From Taenia hydatigena (Eukaryota > Platyhelminthes > Cestoda > Cyclophyllidea > Taeniidae): a DNA stretch of 64,000 bases. The translations under genes were made by a program, and so were the position numbers. Under the pieces are notes generated by a model that was not told the origin of the DNA, searched no databases, and was given only the letters and a program-made list of their open reading frames with translations. The stretch is taken from the NCBI GenBank assembly GCA_036345935.2, contig JADWOT020000009.1, positions 7,397,381-7,461,380 of the forward strand, written 5' to 3'. This document shows, one piece after another, positions 36,201 through 51,200 of this stretch (the first letter of the stretch is position 1; every line of letters begins with the position of its first letter).

Positions 36201-39200
36201 GCGGATGAGGGAAATATGGATGTCTGTGGGCCCCAAGCCTCCAGTTTAGTATTTTAGGCACTTGGCTAATGGGTTTTATTTTGACCATTGTGTCTTCCGT
36301 AAAATGAAAAATTGCGCAACGCATTATAAATTTTTCTCTAGAGAAGTTCACTAAATCATCAGAGCTTGCAGACCAACACAGAGATTGCATTTGGTCATAA
36401 AGTGTGGCCGAAGACTAAACTAGCTCTTCCATCATTAAATTAATGGAAGAGCAATAATAAACGCAGACAGTATTAACTCACCCCAGCAAATGAGGTGAAA
36501 TTGGCTGCGCCTGACCGCGCACAAAATTTTATTAAGCGAAACCAACTAGTTTTTTTTCTATTCATGCCAACTGAATCAAGATTGCAAACGGACCCGGTCC
36601 CAACGAATGGCGCAGTCTATCCAGCAGATCTTCTACTTATCGCACTATTTTGCTGCTCACTTAACATGCTGCTAATAATTTGCTGACATCAGATCCAAAG
36701 TTCAGTGGCGAATGCAGTCAAATGCATGTTTACAAATAATTAACCCGGAAGTAAGATACACTTGCGATGGAGGTAGTGTCCGCATTGAAGCCTCTCTGGG
36801 TCGTAGACAACACATGCTACAATTGTTGACTTGGCACAAATAACATTGGAATTATGTGCTGTTGAAAGGTTTCACCAATGTGTGTGTAAACTTAGACTAC
36901 AGAAGTGACCAAACCTTGCCTAATGAATGGAGCAACTAAGGAAGTTACCAAGTGGATTGCAACACATGTAGGGATTGGTAGCTGCTAAGACTGCTCGATT
37001 GCTTCCCCATAAACCAGTAACCACAGAAGAGCTGTAAAGTGGCTTTTATTTTTAGAAGTGTCTAACCACTTTTCAAAGCCTTCCCTCTTATACTGCGGTA
37101 TTGCACGCTTCTCAGGTGACATTTTACCTGCAGAGATAGGTTGTTGGTTAAACAAGGGAAGATAGTTTATATTAGGCTCAATGGGGTATCATGTGTTAGA
37201 TGGTGGTTAAAAAAATGAGTGAAACTCTTTTTTTTGACGATTAAATGCGATTATTTTGGCGTGTATTATAAAGACCACTTTTTGACACATTGTAAGGTAA
37301 TGGAACAATCTGTCCAAGTAACTAAACAAAACCAAATTTTTCTCTGACATTTCTTAAAGCGTCTTACAAATGTACAGAAAGGCTGGTGAGCTGTTAGCGG
37401 AGTCGGCAGTAACGAAACGCATGCCGTCAAGTTGGTGACAGAAACCACGGCGACAAAAGAGCCCGAGTAGTTAAACTGTGGTTAAGACAAATGTCATTAT
37501 GTTACAAGCGAGAGAAAGAGAATGGCCAAGCATTTTAGGAAGTGGAAATCTTGCTATATCATTACAATGGTCAATAGATTGTACACAGTTTAATAAGACC
37601 GCTCATTTCTAATCAGCAACTCTCTCTCCAAATGGAAAACGGGACAGAGGCCGGCGGAGATGGAATTGGGGGTGACGGTGGCCGCTCCTACACCGTCCAC
37701 ATTGCGCGCTACCCCTCGCACTTCTCCTACAGCGACGAAGTTCGACTGCACTGTATTGTACAACCAGATGCCACTGGTGTAACTTTTGAGTGGACGAAAG
37801 ACGGTCAAGTGATAGGAAACAATCAGGTTCTCGACATACCTGCCTTCGGGAGGCAAGATGCCGGCAGATACCAGTGTCGTACGACTATTCAGTCCGAAGT
37901 CAAATATGCAGAGGAAACTTTGACATCACCTGCCGTCGATACTAAGGGTGAGTCGAAGCTTAGAAGAGAAGATAGTGTTGACGTGATGATGGACTAATGC
38001 TCCTATTTCGAATATCAATTTGGTCTTACACACCGACCACATCTTAAAAACCTATCGCCAAATTCAACCCTAATGCCAGTTTCCAATTAAGCTTTGGGAT
38101 GCTGAATGTCGAGCTTGATGGAAATCGAATAAGTCAAGCCTATGACCAGAAACTACAGAATTGAACATGCTTCCAGGATTGTGCTAAACAGTACTTATTT
38201 GGCTTCTGGTACTAGATCTTATTTGCACAAACAACAAAATCGTCATAACTCTGGTAACAATGCGTAGCGTGAATCAACTTCTGAGTTTAAAGCTGATTCC
38301 ATAAAGCTATTTGTATTAAGAGTTGCATCATAAGGTTGATGACCATGTCCACCACAATTTAACAAAATATCACCTTTGCCTCAGGTAAGTCCATCTTAAG
38401 GTGTTACAACAATGCATCTTGAATTTTTCCTAATGCCTTCAAGTAGAATGCTATCACGTAACATTTATTAAGAACGTGTCTATAAAACTAAAAGTGTGAC
38501 ATTGAAACACCAACTCAAGGTGTGCTCATATTTAAGTGGTCTGCAGTGATGTGGGAAGACGTACTAGTGCTGAATAACTGCACAAACGAATGCAACGGTG
38601 AGGCGAAGACACCTGTGCCATTCCTCCTCACGATTTGCCGATTGAATGGGTGGTGGACGAATCGCAATATTGTCGGAAAGGTTCTCCAGTTGTTAAGCAA
38701 ACGGTTGCTTTGTAGACATAACAAAATCGGAAAATAGGTCTTAAATAATAATGTTAAAAAGAGGTTCGCATTTCGCTCTGTGAAGGGTGCTATGTTTTGC
38801 ACGTCGCCGAGTCAGTAAGAGAGGACATAAATGCGCCTAAATGGGCATTCATGCTAACCCAAATCGCGTCATCATTCCCCTCTAGGCGATTCGGTATAAA
38901 AAGAGATGAGTGATTCCCAAATGTAATTGTGCATAATTATCAATAAAATTACTACTGAATCAAATGATTAATGAATAAAGCAGAATTTACCAAGTTCGAT
39001 TCCTTCATAAATGAAATAAGAAGATTTCATTCTTTGCCTAAAAAAATCATGCCTATTTGGATAGAGCTCCACAAATAGACCGCAATAAATTACTTCTTGA
39101 TGCAAGTACAATACATTTCAACAATGCAATTTTTGACTTCCTATTTTCCTCCACAAGTCAATGGCCGTCTCGTTTGGACGGGAATCATAAGAAAGCTTTG

Positions 39201-42200
39201 TTTGACGTGGTTGAGGGAAAGCGGATAATGAAGGCCGTTAGTACAGTTTACGATTTCGTAGGTAAGCTGTAATTGTAACCACGATCTTGTCTGCATTGAG
39301 TTTTGTTCGATTTGAGAGGAAGAAATAGTGAACTTACTCCGACTACAATGTGTAGAGCACGCTTGACCGACAAACCGATGGTATGAGCAACATTAATAAG
39401 AAGCGCAATCCTTTGCATCCTCTCAATTTTATCATTGCGTAAATGCTGCATTCGGTCTATTTTAGAGTTGACTATGACTCCGAGGGTAGTGAATACCAGT
39501 GCGTTCAAGCCCTTTGAAATTGAGTGTATCTCTCACCGTCCGGGCATTCAACCGTCAGTAGCATTCTCATCTAATGCCAACATCACTCTGGACGGGCATT
39601 TCGAACTTCGTTTTCTTGATGCCCAAAAGGTCATTATCTCCGTGCCCAGAGGTCTTCCTGCCGTCTACAACGGAATGTCGATTCGGTTCGTTGGGTGCAC
39701 TTTATCATAATCCGATCTTTGGTACCGAAATGTCGCATTTTCTTAGTAAGGTGAATTTAATTCTTTACTGCCTTCAAACTCGCCTATTTGATTTATGAAT
39801 TTGGTTATGGGAAGTTTTGAAAATTAAGTGGATTCGAATTCGTTCCTTGTCTACATGGCTTTATAATAAGTGGGTAAAATGCACCTGATTTTTTTTAACT
39901 GTAAAATAGCTCGATGTAAGCTAAATTTTCTGTGACAACGTTTCTTAGAGTTTCATGAAAATGGTATTCACTTTCCAATCCGCTAACTCTCCGGATCGTA
40001 AACTGATGTTAGAGGCTGTTTGCCTTGTGAGGAGTAGACAGTTTCTGCTAGTCAAGATATGCCTAATGTTTCCACTTTAAACCTGTATGAACTTTTGTAT
40101 TTTTCAGAAGAATGCACAAAATGCATGCAATTGCTAATTAATTCGGCATTTGGAAAGCCAATGACAGCTCAAACCGTTTCATAATTCTTCATAACGTGAA
40201 GTCGATCCTCTGATTTGTTTAAGGGTCGTTTCTTGATTCTTGACTTGGATGGTGCACGAAAAAAAAGAGGTTTTCGACTTGCTTAAGTAATAAATGGTAA
40301 TGAACAGTTCGTTGTAGGTCAATCTTCAAATATTTTACTTAATACGCCGGAGAAGAAGCGTAGATGAAAGGTCAAGTATTGTAGCAGCCTGGTTTTAGTC
40401 GGACTTCGCTTCAAAATCGCAAAATTATAAATGCGGTAATGTCAGCCCTGCAAAAAATTGTAGCACGACGGCAGTAAGCAGCATTATAAATGGCACAAAT
40501 TGTTCAGGCAGAAATGGCTGCCTCAACCTTCGAATAAGTGCATCTAAACATTCAAGGCATCCTTTATAAAGCAATTTATCTCTGTCTTATGAATCGAACA
40601 GCGCTTATCAAAAAGCCTGAAATTTAACAAGTCTTTCGTTTGCTTCGGGTCTACGTGAAATTAAAACGGTCGTTTTTTGAGCCCGTCTTTGTGCAGGGCC
40701 TTATTTCTTAACTTTAAGAAAGCGTAGTTGAGTTACGAATTCGGGAGCTCAAAAGTATCCAGTTCTTGTAATTAATCCCTAGATGCCTTTTAAACAACGG
40801 CTACTCAAAGCAGTCGCGTATTTTCATCCAAGACTCCTGCCCCACGAAACAGGTCAGCTGTCTCAGTGGTGAATGCGTCCCCAGTGACAAGATTTGCAAT
40901 GGCATCAATGACTGCATGGATGGTTCCGATGAGAGCGAACTATTTTGCTGTGAGATACTTTGCAAATTTAGCCTTCTTGACCATACATATCCATTGCTAT
41001 GCGCTTTTCTCATCATCAGCAAATAAACGCGAAAAGGCTCAGTTAGTTTGAATGTGCCCTGGCAATAATCCATCATGAATCTATTTTAAAAGGCTAAAAC
41101 CAGCTCTGTTGACTATTTTGTACCTTCCTGCTCTATCTAAAGCATATTATTGTCATGTATTTCCGGTTCACAATGTCTAATCTAAAAAAAGACAAAGATC
41201 GAGCAGAAAATGGATTGCCAGCATATAAAGCAAATTAATACTGCTCAAGTCCAATGACGGAGCTCCTAGGTGATCTCTGACCAAAGCCGATGGCTAACCA
41301 AACAATTACTGCAGAACTTGACCAGATAAAGGTGCCATGCCAATGGCGATCTTCTTGGCATTCGAAGATTTGAGTCGGACGATTCCTTCGCCGACTTTCC
41401 CAATTCCACACATCTTAAATGAGACGAGGCTGCGACCGACTGGATTAAATTAATTTTAGACCAATTTCGTGGATGTTACTGAATAAGGTGGCAATATGCC
41501 CATAGCTTTGTACCTTGGCATTACCTGCATTTCAGTGACCAGATGACATCCAAGTCGTGAAAGTGACTGATGCCTACTGCAAGAGCGCTTTTGCTTATCT
41601 GCGTGGAACAAGGGTACTAAAGATTTGCTCTGATTTTCCACATGGTAAATTTCTTATAAACGAATCCATTTATGACCTAGAAACATTAGATCGTATTCAA
41701 ATCTATTTGCGAATGAGCATAACCTAAAAGGACCTTGAGAAATGTAGCAATTAGCCATTCATATGATTTACTGCTACAAAACTATGCGCATTTTACATTT
41801 AGAGCTAAATTTCAAGTATCCTGTTAGTGTATTCATAGCTGATCCTGTGTTAGGTAGCATTGGAGTTTCGGAAATCATACGTTACTTTATAGTTGGCTAA
41901 AAATATGCCACCACTGACTTCATGAATTGCAGCAGTAATATGCTTGCAAAGTAGACCGCATCAAACTTACCACCGACAAGTGCTCTTTGAACTAAACCTT
42001 CCCAAATTGCACAAGTTAGAGTGGGCGTGGAGCGGTGAGATTTCAAGTGTTATAAATAAATATTGTTCATTACCAAACACTGCTTGCCAAAATTAACATA
42101 AGTTTGGCGAATCATGCAAGGCAGCAATCTTGAGATGTACAAAGTGAGGCATTTTCTCAATTGCATAATTTAATTCTACCTTTAATTTTCGCCTTTCACA

Positions 42201-45200
42201 AATGTCCTCCATTTCTGAGCTCATGAAGTAGATCAGGTAAGGGTTAAGTTATATTTAATCTGAATTGATGTTAATGAGATTTTGTAAATCGGATCCCTTG
42301 TTTTCGCACAGCCGCAAAGCTTGTGGCAATTCCAGTAAAGCAGGAGGTGCAGCCGAAGGAGCGGTTTCAAGTGACCTGTCGGTCGACCTCGCCGCAGCGG
42401 ACTCCAACTGCGCGGTTCCCCCTTGCGGGTATGCTGGTGGAACAGGACTCGCGCTTCGTGGTTACCCGACCCCGACCTGGGGAGACGGTCATAACCGCAC
42501 CCGATGGCCTTTCTCCGCAGAATGGGGCTGTCCTCATCGAGTAGGTCCGAAATATACCAGATATTTGTGGTTCAACCATAGAAAATTTCATAGTGCCACA
42601 ATCAGTGCATAAGAGTATATTTTTGAACAATTGCACATTAAAAAGAACCTTATAAACTCCATTTGACGTAGAAACGCTTAATTTAAAGTTCATCAGCATT
42701 TCGTTAGGAAGCCATCTCTGTGCTGCCGAATCCAATGTTTCAGTAAAGGAGTTCCAGCAAATGTTAGCCGGATGAACTGAGACTCAGAAGTTATAGATAA
42801 ATGAGAATGACTCCGAGTGATTATGGATAGGTTAAGATTGTTTAAAACCCACGTTTGTAGACGTTTTGCTCGATCCAAATTGCAACTTGGGAACGGATCC
42901 ACGACATTCAATTGGCTACGCAAACCTTAGTTGATAAGCTCCTTTGATAGTGCCATCGATGCACAGTTTTAAATGCATCCACTTATTACTTTTGGGTTCA
43001 GAGAGGGTTGATGATTCTCAATCACTCAACTTATAGATGCTTCTTTCCAAACGAGGGCACACGAACTGCATTGGTGATGGTGAACACGACAGCCAGCGAT
43101 ATCCCATGTTCGGAGGGTCTTCGCTGTGGTGACGGATCCTGCATTCCGCCTTGGCAGCAGTGTGATGGTCAACTAAATTGCATTGATGGTCTCGACGAAG
43201 TAAACTGCTGTGAGCGACGTCTTCCACTGATCCTTTACAAAGATTTCTGATGGTTTTCAAGGCTGGTTTCGATGCTAACATGCAGGTTGAGGGCTTCCCA
43301 TGCATTTAAATTTGCAATGCGAAATTTTGCGTCAGAGATTATCAAGTTGGGTTTCTCCGAGGGGAGAGGAGAGTGCTAGAATTGTTTCACGTAACACAGT
43401 TTTAATGGTTTGTATATAAGGGAAGCAAAAATGAACTATGCTCTTTTCGATTGGTACCCTCTTCACCAAAATTTATTGTATAAGTTATTGCAAAAGGGAA
43501 CCTTATGAAATCTGTTTGAAAGTGCAGTGTTATAGATTCCACGCAGCCTACCCGCCAATCACCTCTGTTTTATTTAAAAACATACATTTGGAGTAAAATT
43601 GCATTGTCAAGCAAATATGACCTTTGTATGAAAATTCGAAAGTGGAACATACCATGAGGGCAGCGTAATGATGGTCATTTTGACAAACGGTGGAAAATTT
43701 CAAAAAAATATCTTTTGTTGAGCACTTCAGTAACGTTTGAATTGCTAACCTTTTTGATTGAACACAATTTTCGGAGATTAAGTAGTTCGCTAATTAAACT
43801 AAATTCCCTGTTATATTTGGCCTAGGAAACGCAAATCAGGTGGGCTAAATATGGGGATTCACCCTTTTCGTGCAAGAAATTTCATTAAATATAAATTGTA
43901 AGCCTAAAGAGAGTGTGTGGAGGTATGTCAATGCTGAGTTTAACTACGACTGCAGCCTCCACGGGTGCGCCCTGCCGACCAGGGGAGTTCCACTGCGGTG
44001 ACGATCGGTGTGTGGCAATGTCGAAAAGGTGCGATGGCCGATTCGACTGTCCAGACCACTCCGACGAAGCCAATTGCAAAGGTATCATAATTTATAAGTG
44101 TACCTACTTTTGCATTAAACGTTTCATCATAAAATTTAGGAAATATATTCCCCCATTTCTCAATTATTTTAACTACTGATACCGTAAGGATAGAATTAGG
44201 TGATAAGGAGAAATCAAATCTATCCATATGTTGTGGGTATATTCTCTTAAAATGGCAATGTCACACTTGGACTCTTCTGTTTCGTACAAAGCATGTAACT
44301 TCTATTTGACGTTCGCAGTGACCTAGCACAAAAGCGAGTCACGATTTTACCCACGTAGAATACACTTTAGGGGACATTGTCTGATATGCTCATTGTGCTG
44401 CAATAACTTTATCAATGGCAAGAAATAGATGTGTTGCAGTTCAGCAAGTTAGCAGTTCGGATATCCACATGGCGGTAAGTGGGTGGAAAAATCACTGAAT
44501 ACACTAAATCACTAAATCCTTGGGGTGAATTGCCAAACAATTAAACATGGAACGGTGTCCGCCCCACCTCCATGTGTTGCATTTCCCACCGCAAAACTGT
44601 CAAGCATGTGCAATGTGCAGACCCTCATTAGCACTGTGCAGACATGGCGTGTTGTGTGCATGGAAGAGGAGAGATGGTACGACTTGGGTGTGGAGAAGCT
44701 GAATCCACTAACCCGTAGTAATGGCAGAAGAGACCCGAACAAGTGTGATCCCATACGCACACATTGAATCAGCAGGATGCCGTGAGTGGTAATTGAAGGG
44801 ACAAGGAGTGACCAGTGATAATAGCACATCGCGTAAATCTGTGGACAGAATCAGTTCTTGCTAAAATTTACAGCATTCGAACAATGGCTCTTGTGAATGG
44901 TTTGTAGTAATGCGAATTCCTCAAAGACCTCAGACGAATACGACAACTAAATGAGAGGTAGTGAGAGCGACTGGAGCTCAAAGATGATCATCTCATCAAT
45001 GGAAGATGGTGAGGTGCTGCTCACTTGAAGTGCCTCGACTTATACAGTTCGATAAGGCGACATTTCACAAAGTGTGGGTGATGTTTTGCCAATGTAACCG
45101 CGCTGCAAAAAGGATAGGAGGATGGGATGACAATGAGGTGAGCGTAGGTTTTAGTGGGGCTTGCAGCAACTACTTGCCACAACACAACTTCGTAGAAGCT

Positions 45201-48200
45201 GCTAGGCAAGTAGACGTCATATGCGTTAACGGGTAATTGGAGAAAATCAGCTCCGAGACTTGTCCAATGCACCTGCGTTGTGAAATTGCTCTCCTCCGCT
45301 TTTGACTGTTTAATCGCTGACCGACCGACTCGTGATGAGGAATGAATTGTGTGTCTTATTGAGGCATTTGTGGGGCGAACGAAGAAACGATAGGATGTTC
45401 CCCAACTGTCCACTCACCACACACCCTACACCTGTAGGGCATCACTTCACTACGGGAGGACTGTTGTGCCTTGAGTACGTGTGGTGGACAGAGAATGCAA
45501 TTGACCACTAGGAGCATCGTGTTGACGATCAAGCAGTAATTAAGCGAGAGCCATGCTCATCGCATTCCCCACACGTCCCTCACCCTCTTCCAAGTAATGG
45601 TACCACATGTGTGGTGCGTGAATGATGAGGAGTAAAGTGCGAAAGAAAGGGATGTGGTGGTTGGGTGTGGGTGTTGTATTTATAGGGAGGGAGGTGTTGT
45701 TGCATTGGGTAAGGGTTGTGGATCGTAGTGATAGTTATTGAAACGCATAACGACTTTGGGACAACCTGCCTGCATTACTTCAACCCACAACGTAAGAAAT
45801 GCGCGAGTAGAATTGTTGACCGCACGTGTTTTTGTTTTTTTCGTAGCCGATGGTACCGCTGCATTCAATGGGTCCTCCCCCCTCCCTCCCTCCCTCCCTC
45901 CCTCCCTCCCCATCCACCCACCCACCCACTCACCCACACTACTTACCCACCCCGAATACCTGAGAGATGTTGCAAAAGGAGAGGACGTCCATCACTTTGT
46001 TTGTTTGTTTGCTTGTTGGCACTTCTCTACATGGCAAAGCACTTCACTAGCCCGTTTCAATATTCCCATGAGGCACCATTTTCATTGGTGCTTGGGTTGC
46101 ACAGTTAAGTCTGTTAGTCTATTCTGGCTTATCAATCGTCGGGGTCTGTGTGTTTGCCTTTACTGATCCACAACTGACACCATAGGAACATGACAGGTGG
46201 CATAATCATTGGGTTGTGTTGGTACAATGTCGGTCGGTGACCTCAGTAAACAGACGCATTTGCGTGGAACAGTCACCAGTGCTCCATCAACACATTTGCG
46301 TGGTTATCCAATGCAGTCGTTCTGCTGATAAACAAAGAAGCAAGCGAATGAGTGAATGATTCACGTGGGACGTGCTGGTGTGTGCAGCGTCAACGATTGC
46401 GGGAAAGGAATGGGACGTTGTGTAGTCAACGATGCGATGGTGTAGCCGCATGTTTGTGTATCGTTTGTGCACTCTAGTCAGAGCAGGACTCGACGTTGAA
46501 GGAGGAGGCAGGAGAGTGTCTCGAATCATCTTAGTGCTTGGCCCCAGTGCGAAGGCATTGATACCTTCGTGAGATTGAGTTGATCAAATCATTATACGGT
46601 GCAGCTCTCCGCGGCACGAATTGTTCAAGTGATTTTATGTCTGACATTAGTTTCTAACGAACTGGAAGAGGAAGTGTAGTGCGGTTTCTTTTTCTTCTCC
46701 TTCTATTTTAAGATTAGCATCAAGCACGACAACAAGCCACGTTATTCATTTCCTTCTTCTCTTCCTGTTATATGCCTATTTTAAACGGTTGCACAGTGGC
46801 AGGATAGTGCAACAGATCTAAAGACTAATTATGACGCTCGCGGACGTATTGAGTCTTTACAATGTAGCCGTTAATAGCTGGGAAGTTTAAGCAATTACAC
46901 TGTGGTTTAGACTCACGAGAAACGATGACGTAGACGGTGCCCTCCAGATCGCGATGGGCAGCCTGCTTGGACTTTGCGACGCAGGTGTAGGCGCCCGAGT
47001 GGCGGGAGCGCAAAGCATAATCAATTGTTAGTTGGCTGCCGTTGGCAACCTTTCGTTGGTCGGGGCCTAGCCAGTGGTAGGTGTAGTTTGCATCACCGTG
47101 AACCTTCTCCACTCGACATGACTGATAAATCGGACCGGTCTCCATCACCTCGATGGTGTGGTCTGGGAGGCCAGGGAAGATCACATTTCCAGCTAAAGCA
47201 GGCCAACATACATACCTATCACTAAGAGACAAAGCATAAACATTTTCTTATTTACTATGCGCTTCAATTAATTGGAAGTGCAAAAGGCTTAGTGTTTCCT
47301 ACAACCAGCCTTGTCCTTGCTTACCTCATATTTGCTCTTATTTCACGACAGGTAAGAAGATGTTAATCCTGTTTACAGCCGCGTAAAGAGAAGAATGAAC
47401 CGTACCATAGTTGCTAAATTTTGTCTCTTAAAGAATTGATTACCACTTTGCTTGTAAAAACTGTAGTCGTATCTAACACGGAAGAATTTAAAATTGTCAA
47501 CTACATCTCTATCAATTTCTATACGTCTATGGCGTCCTCAGCAATTGTAAGCCTTCCTTCCTCTCTGTTATCTCCATGACGGTAAAACGTGAATGCATAT
47601 GCTCGATGCTTAACTTTAATGATGCTACCTGGACACTTGGTCAATATTTTGGCAACAAATGATAGACCACAAAGTGCTCACGGAATCGAGCATCTCATCA
47701 GCCAAAGTAGCGTAGCGTTGTGCTTCCTAGTGAGCATTTTTGGTCTCCTGAGGCTAATTCATCTTTGCATTCGGTCCCAAGCCTTGCATCAATGAGTGGA
47801 ATTGGCAATTTGCCATCCATGTGGACAAGTCGACAATTGTGTGGATGTTCTTCATGCTACTCCCAAATGAACGCCACCGATGTTCTGCATGCTGCAGACT
47901 CGTGTGATGCACTAGCATGAATTGAGCCTCTCTGCTGCTATTTCAGAGTGACAGCTAATAGTATCACTTTCCACTAACCAATCAAAATTGACCGAATTGT
48001 TCAATGCAAGTTACTCCTCTCAATCGTCATCGCATTATTTTCAGTTCTGTGTGAAACGCAGCGATCCAATGACAACCACGTGCCTTTGACCCAATGCATT
48101 GCTAACTTTACACAGGAGATTTGTTGGCACTTCTCTCCTGAACTGTAAACCACAGAATTGTCTGCACACGGTAAACTCACACTTGCTTAACTGCTTTGAG

Positions 48201-51200
48201 AAGTCTCCAAAATTGTCATGAAAGCATTAATACTAGCCACAACTGGTGTATAAATAAGGGTGCTTGTGGACGTATGAATAGATCAACTTGAGCATCTTGG
48301 CATTGGCGTTTGTGGTATTTTACTCATTTTGACGCATTCTGGTGCCGTGAGATGGTAAGTTTGGGGACACCTTGAGTGAGAGGTGAACGGAGGCACGTGT
48401 GATAATGAGCATGCTTGCTTTACCTCGTTTAACTTGAATATTGGTGCCACGACTGGCCTCGTGTTGGATCCCGTCCACATTGGTGCCATATGGAGACAGT
48501 TTTTGTGACATTAAAATTGTACCACTTTTGGTCTCGTGAAAGTTTTTCGTCTGCTCATTCGATTTCTTTAAATTTGCAGGAAGCATTATTGCGTAATCAG
48601 ATCTCGTTATTCTCGAAAATCGTTGAGTGTTTTTCAAAATATGTAATCTTTTCTATGAAGAATAGTGGTTCATTTACCTTTTAACACATCAATGTCGAAT
48701 CCCAAATGCTTTTAATAATCTGTGGGATTAAGTAAAGATGAGATGCCATTACTTGTGCCGACTAATTATGAGACCATTGGGTCAATTCTACCAAAAGGTT
48801 CTTCACCTTCATTGCCCAATCGCTTCTCAGCTTACAGGCGGGTAATCGTAGCACCAGAGAAGGTTACTCGACGTCCTTGGGAAGCCTTCAATTTTACTTG
48901 TACGGCCTCCGAAAAAAATCGTCCACTTGTTGTTCTCAAGGGAACCAATACACAAATCGATGGACTTTTTGGTCTTACCATAAATCGTCCCTCGGAGAAC
49001 ACCATCACTGTCACTGCTGACCGTGGCCTTCGAGAAATCCATGGCAACGTGACATTCGAGTAAGATTTCGACTTTTCCAAAATCCTATATTTCGCGTTAC
49101 AAACCAATTTTTAGCCACCTACCGATTAAAATAACTAAGACGTATTATTACAAGGAGCGAATGCTGCAGGAGGAAGTCTTCAAAATGTTCATGCACAGGT
49201 GCTACGAAATTGATTTGGCGAATACTATTAGTAAATTTGCTGTGAAAGATAGTAATGCTTTTAGAGTTGCCTTGACTAAGGTCTTAAAAACGGGCAGCTA
49301 TATTTATCATTATACCAGCAGCCATTAGGTCATAGAGGTATTTGCGAATGCTGTGTTGAAGTATGTCACTTTTTCACATTTTTACGCATTGAATTCCAAA
49401 CTGATAGGTTAATAATTATCGTTATTTCCCATAAGCTGCTTTCATCATTGAATGCACTACATTCCTATCCTCCATGGTTGTTAATCACTGGTCTATAATA
49501 GCAGACTTTCGGTTCGGAATTCCAAGCTATTTGTCAAGGATAAACGTTATAGAAATGGTGGTGGATTCTCAAAAGTTCCACTTCAGTGAACTGCTAACGT
49601 TAATGTCTTTGTTTGTTCTAACCTGAACTATTCGAAACGCTGGTGGTGAAGGTTTGGTGACGAGAACATATTTGCCTTATACCACAGAGGACTGAATTTT
49701 TGGACTTAATTCCTTTTAACAAGTAACTAAATTAAGCAATAATACCCGAGCATGGAGCCAACTGAGGATCACACTGGCTCTGACCTTTGACTAACGGGTC
49801 GATCCGCCTTTTTCCACGACACCAAGAGGGGGTTAGTTTCGACAATATACCAGATAACTCGCTTCTTTGTTGTGACGTACTTCAAAATTAGGGTTGTACA
49901 GTTTAGAGGCACTTTCGGTTTTGTCAGCTATGACGACAGAGAAACATTGAAAAATTCCAAAGACAAGAATGCGGCTACTTCCTGCTAAACCGTCGTGCTG
50001 CAAGCCACTACCATTTCTTCAGATTTTCATGTTTTCATTAGAACACCGACACAACTATTGAATGAAGTAATGCATGAAACTATTCCAACCTCAAGCTTGC
50101 GTTAATAGGACAAGGCCATGATTAGTTAGAAATGTTGAATGCGGAAGAATAAGTATGGAAAATTAAGATCCAAGACGTCTATTTTAAGATTTACGCCACC
50201 AAACAATAAAGCTAGCTAAGGATAGGCAATCTGTAGAATTGTAGAAAGCTATCACAGACCCGAAGGCGTCCGTTTTACATTAAACTTCCCTTCCTTAATT
50301 TAATGTGCAAGGAAATTCGTTATTCTCCCAATGTCTGGAAATAAATTTTGGAAGCGATCAAAGCATTTTTTTCATGCACAAAGGATTACCTAACGAAAAT
50401 TGTACTTGATTTGGATAGGTTTCAGTAAAAAAATTGTCAATTTTTCCCAATTTTTACACTACCCGAAGGTGTTACGTTGCGGGAGGTGAACGCCGAAGTG
50501 TGGATTTGGTCATTCTCCCAGTGTGTCCCGAGGGGATGTACAGGTGCATGGACGGTTCTTGTTTTGCCTCCCATCAAATCTGCGACCGCATCGCCAACTG
50601 TGTGGACGGCTCAGACGAAGATGAGCTAATCTGCGCTGGTGAGCTTCCTTTTGCGCATCTGCTCGATTAAGCATTGACGCTGTTTGCTAATAATGTTGGC
50701 GTAGATCTCATATTTAGGCATTCTGAGCTAAATTAAGAGTCTTTTCTTAACGAGCCGTTTGGTTGACGGAACTTGAACTTCTTATTTTTAGCAGTCTGCA
50801 TCAGAAATTTAATTATGAACCTCCATGCAATGGAAAATGCCTTGTGCATGCTTAAACAGTCACCTACTTCTTGAGCTGCTGCCTTTTGTCTCGCGTCATT
50901 ATCTCGATGAAGCATCCCCGAAATACTTAATTCACATAATTCACAAAATCTAAGAAATATGAGAATCTCGCTGGCTTCAAAAAGCTACTAGCGCTAATGA
51001 GGTACGCCAGCGACTGACTATTTGAGTTAGTCATTAATGAACCGAATTCCAAGAAAGCTTTCTGAGAAGCATACCTGCCGTATAACGGACAGTATGGTAT
51101 CATGAGAATGATTAATTGCCTATGGGAGGTTTTTGAAATAGTTTGCAAACCATGTCATTTGTGGAGCTTCTAGTGGTTGGCATTGTACCCTCACTGCAAC

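Larger units (their letters stand above)
44403..48480 (-). repeat. Inverted repeat, arm B (about 4.08 kb)
   Basis: Reverse-oriented copy of arm A within the intron between exons 11 and 12. It holds a stretch near 45435-45463 that arm A lacks, and a longer CCCT-type microsatellite (about 45880-45915). The independent indels argue for a real duplication or two diverged alleles rather than a simple copy error. Confidence 0.85.
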
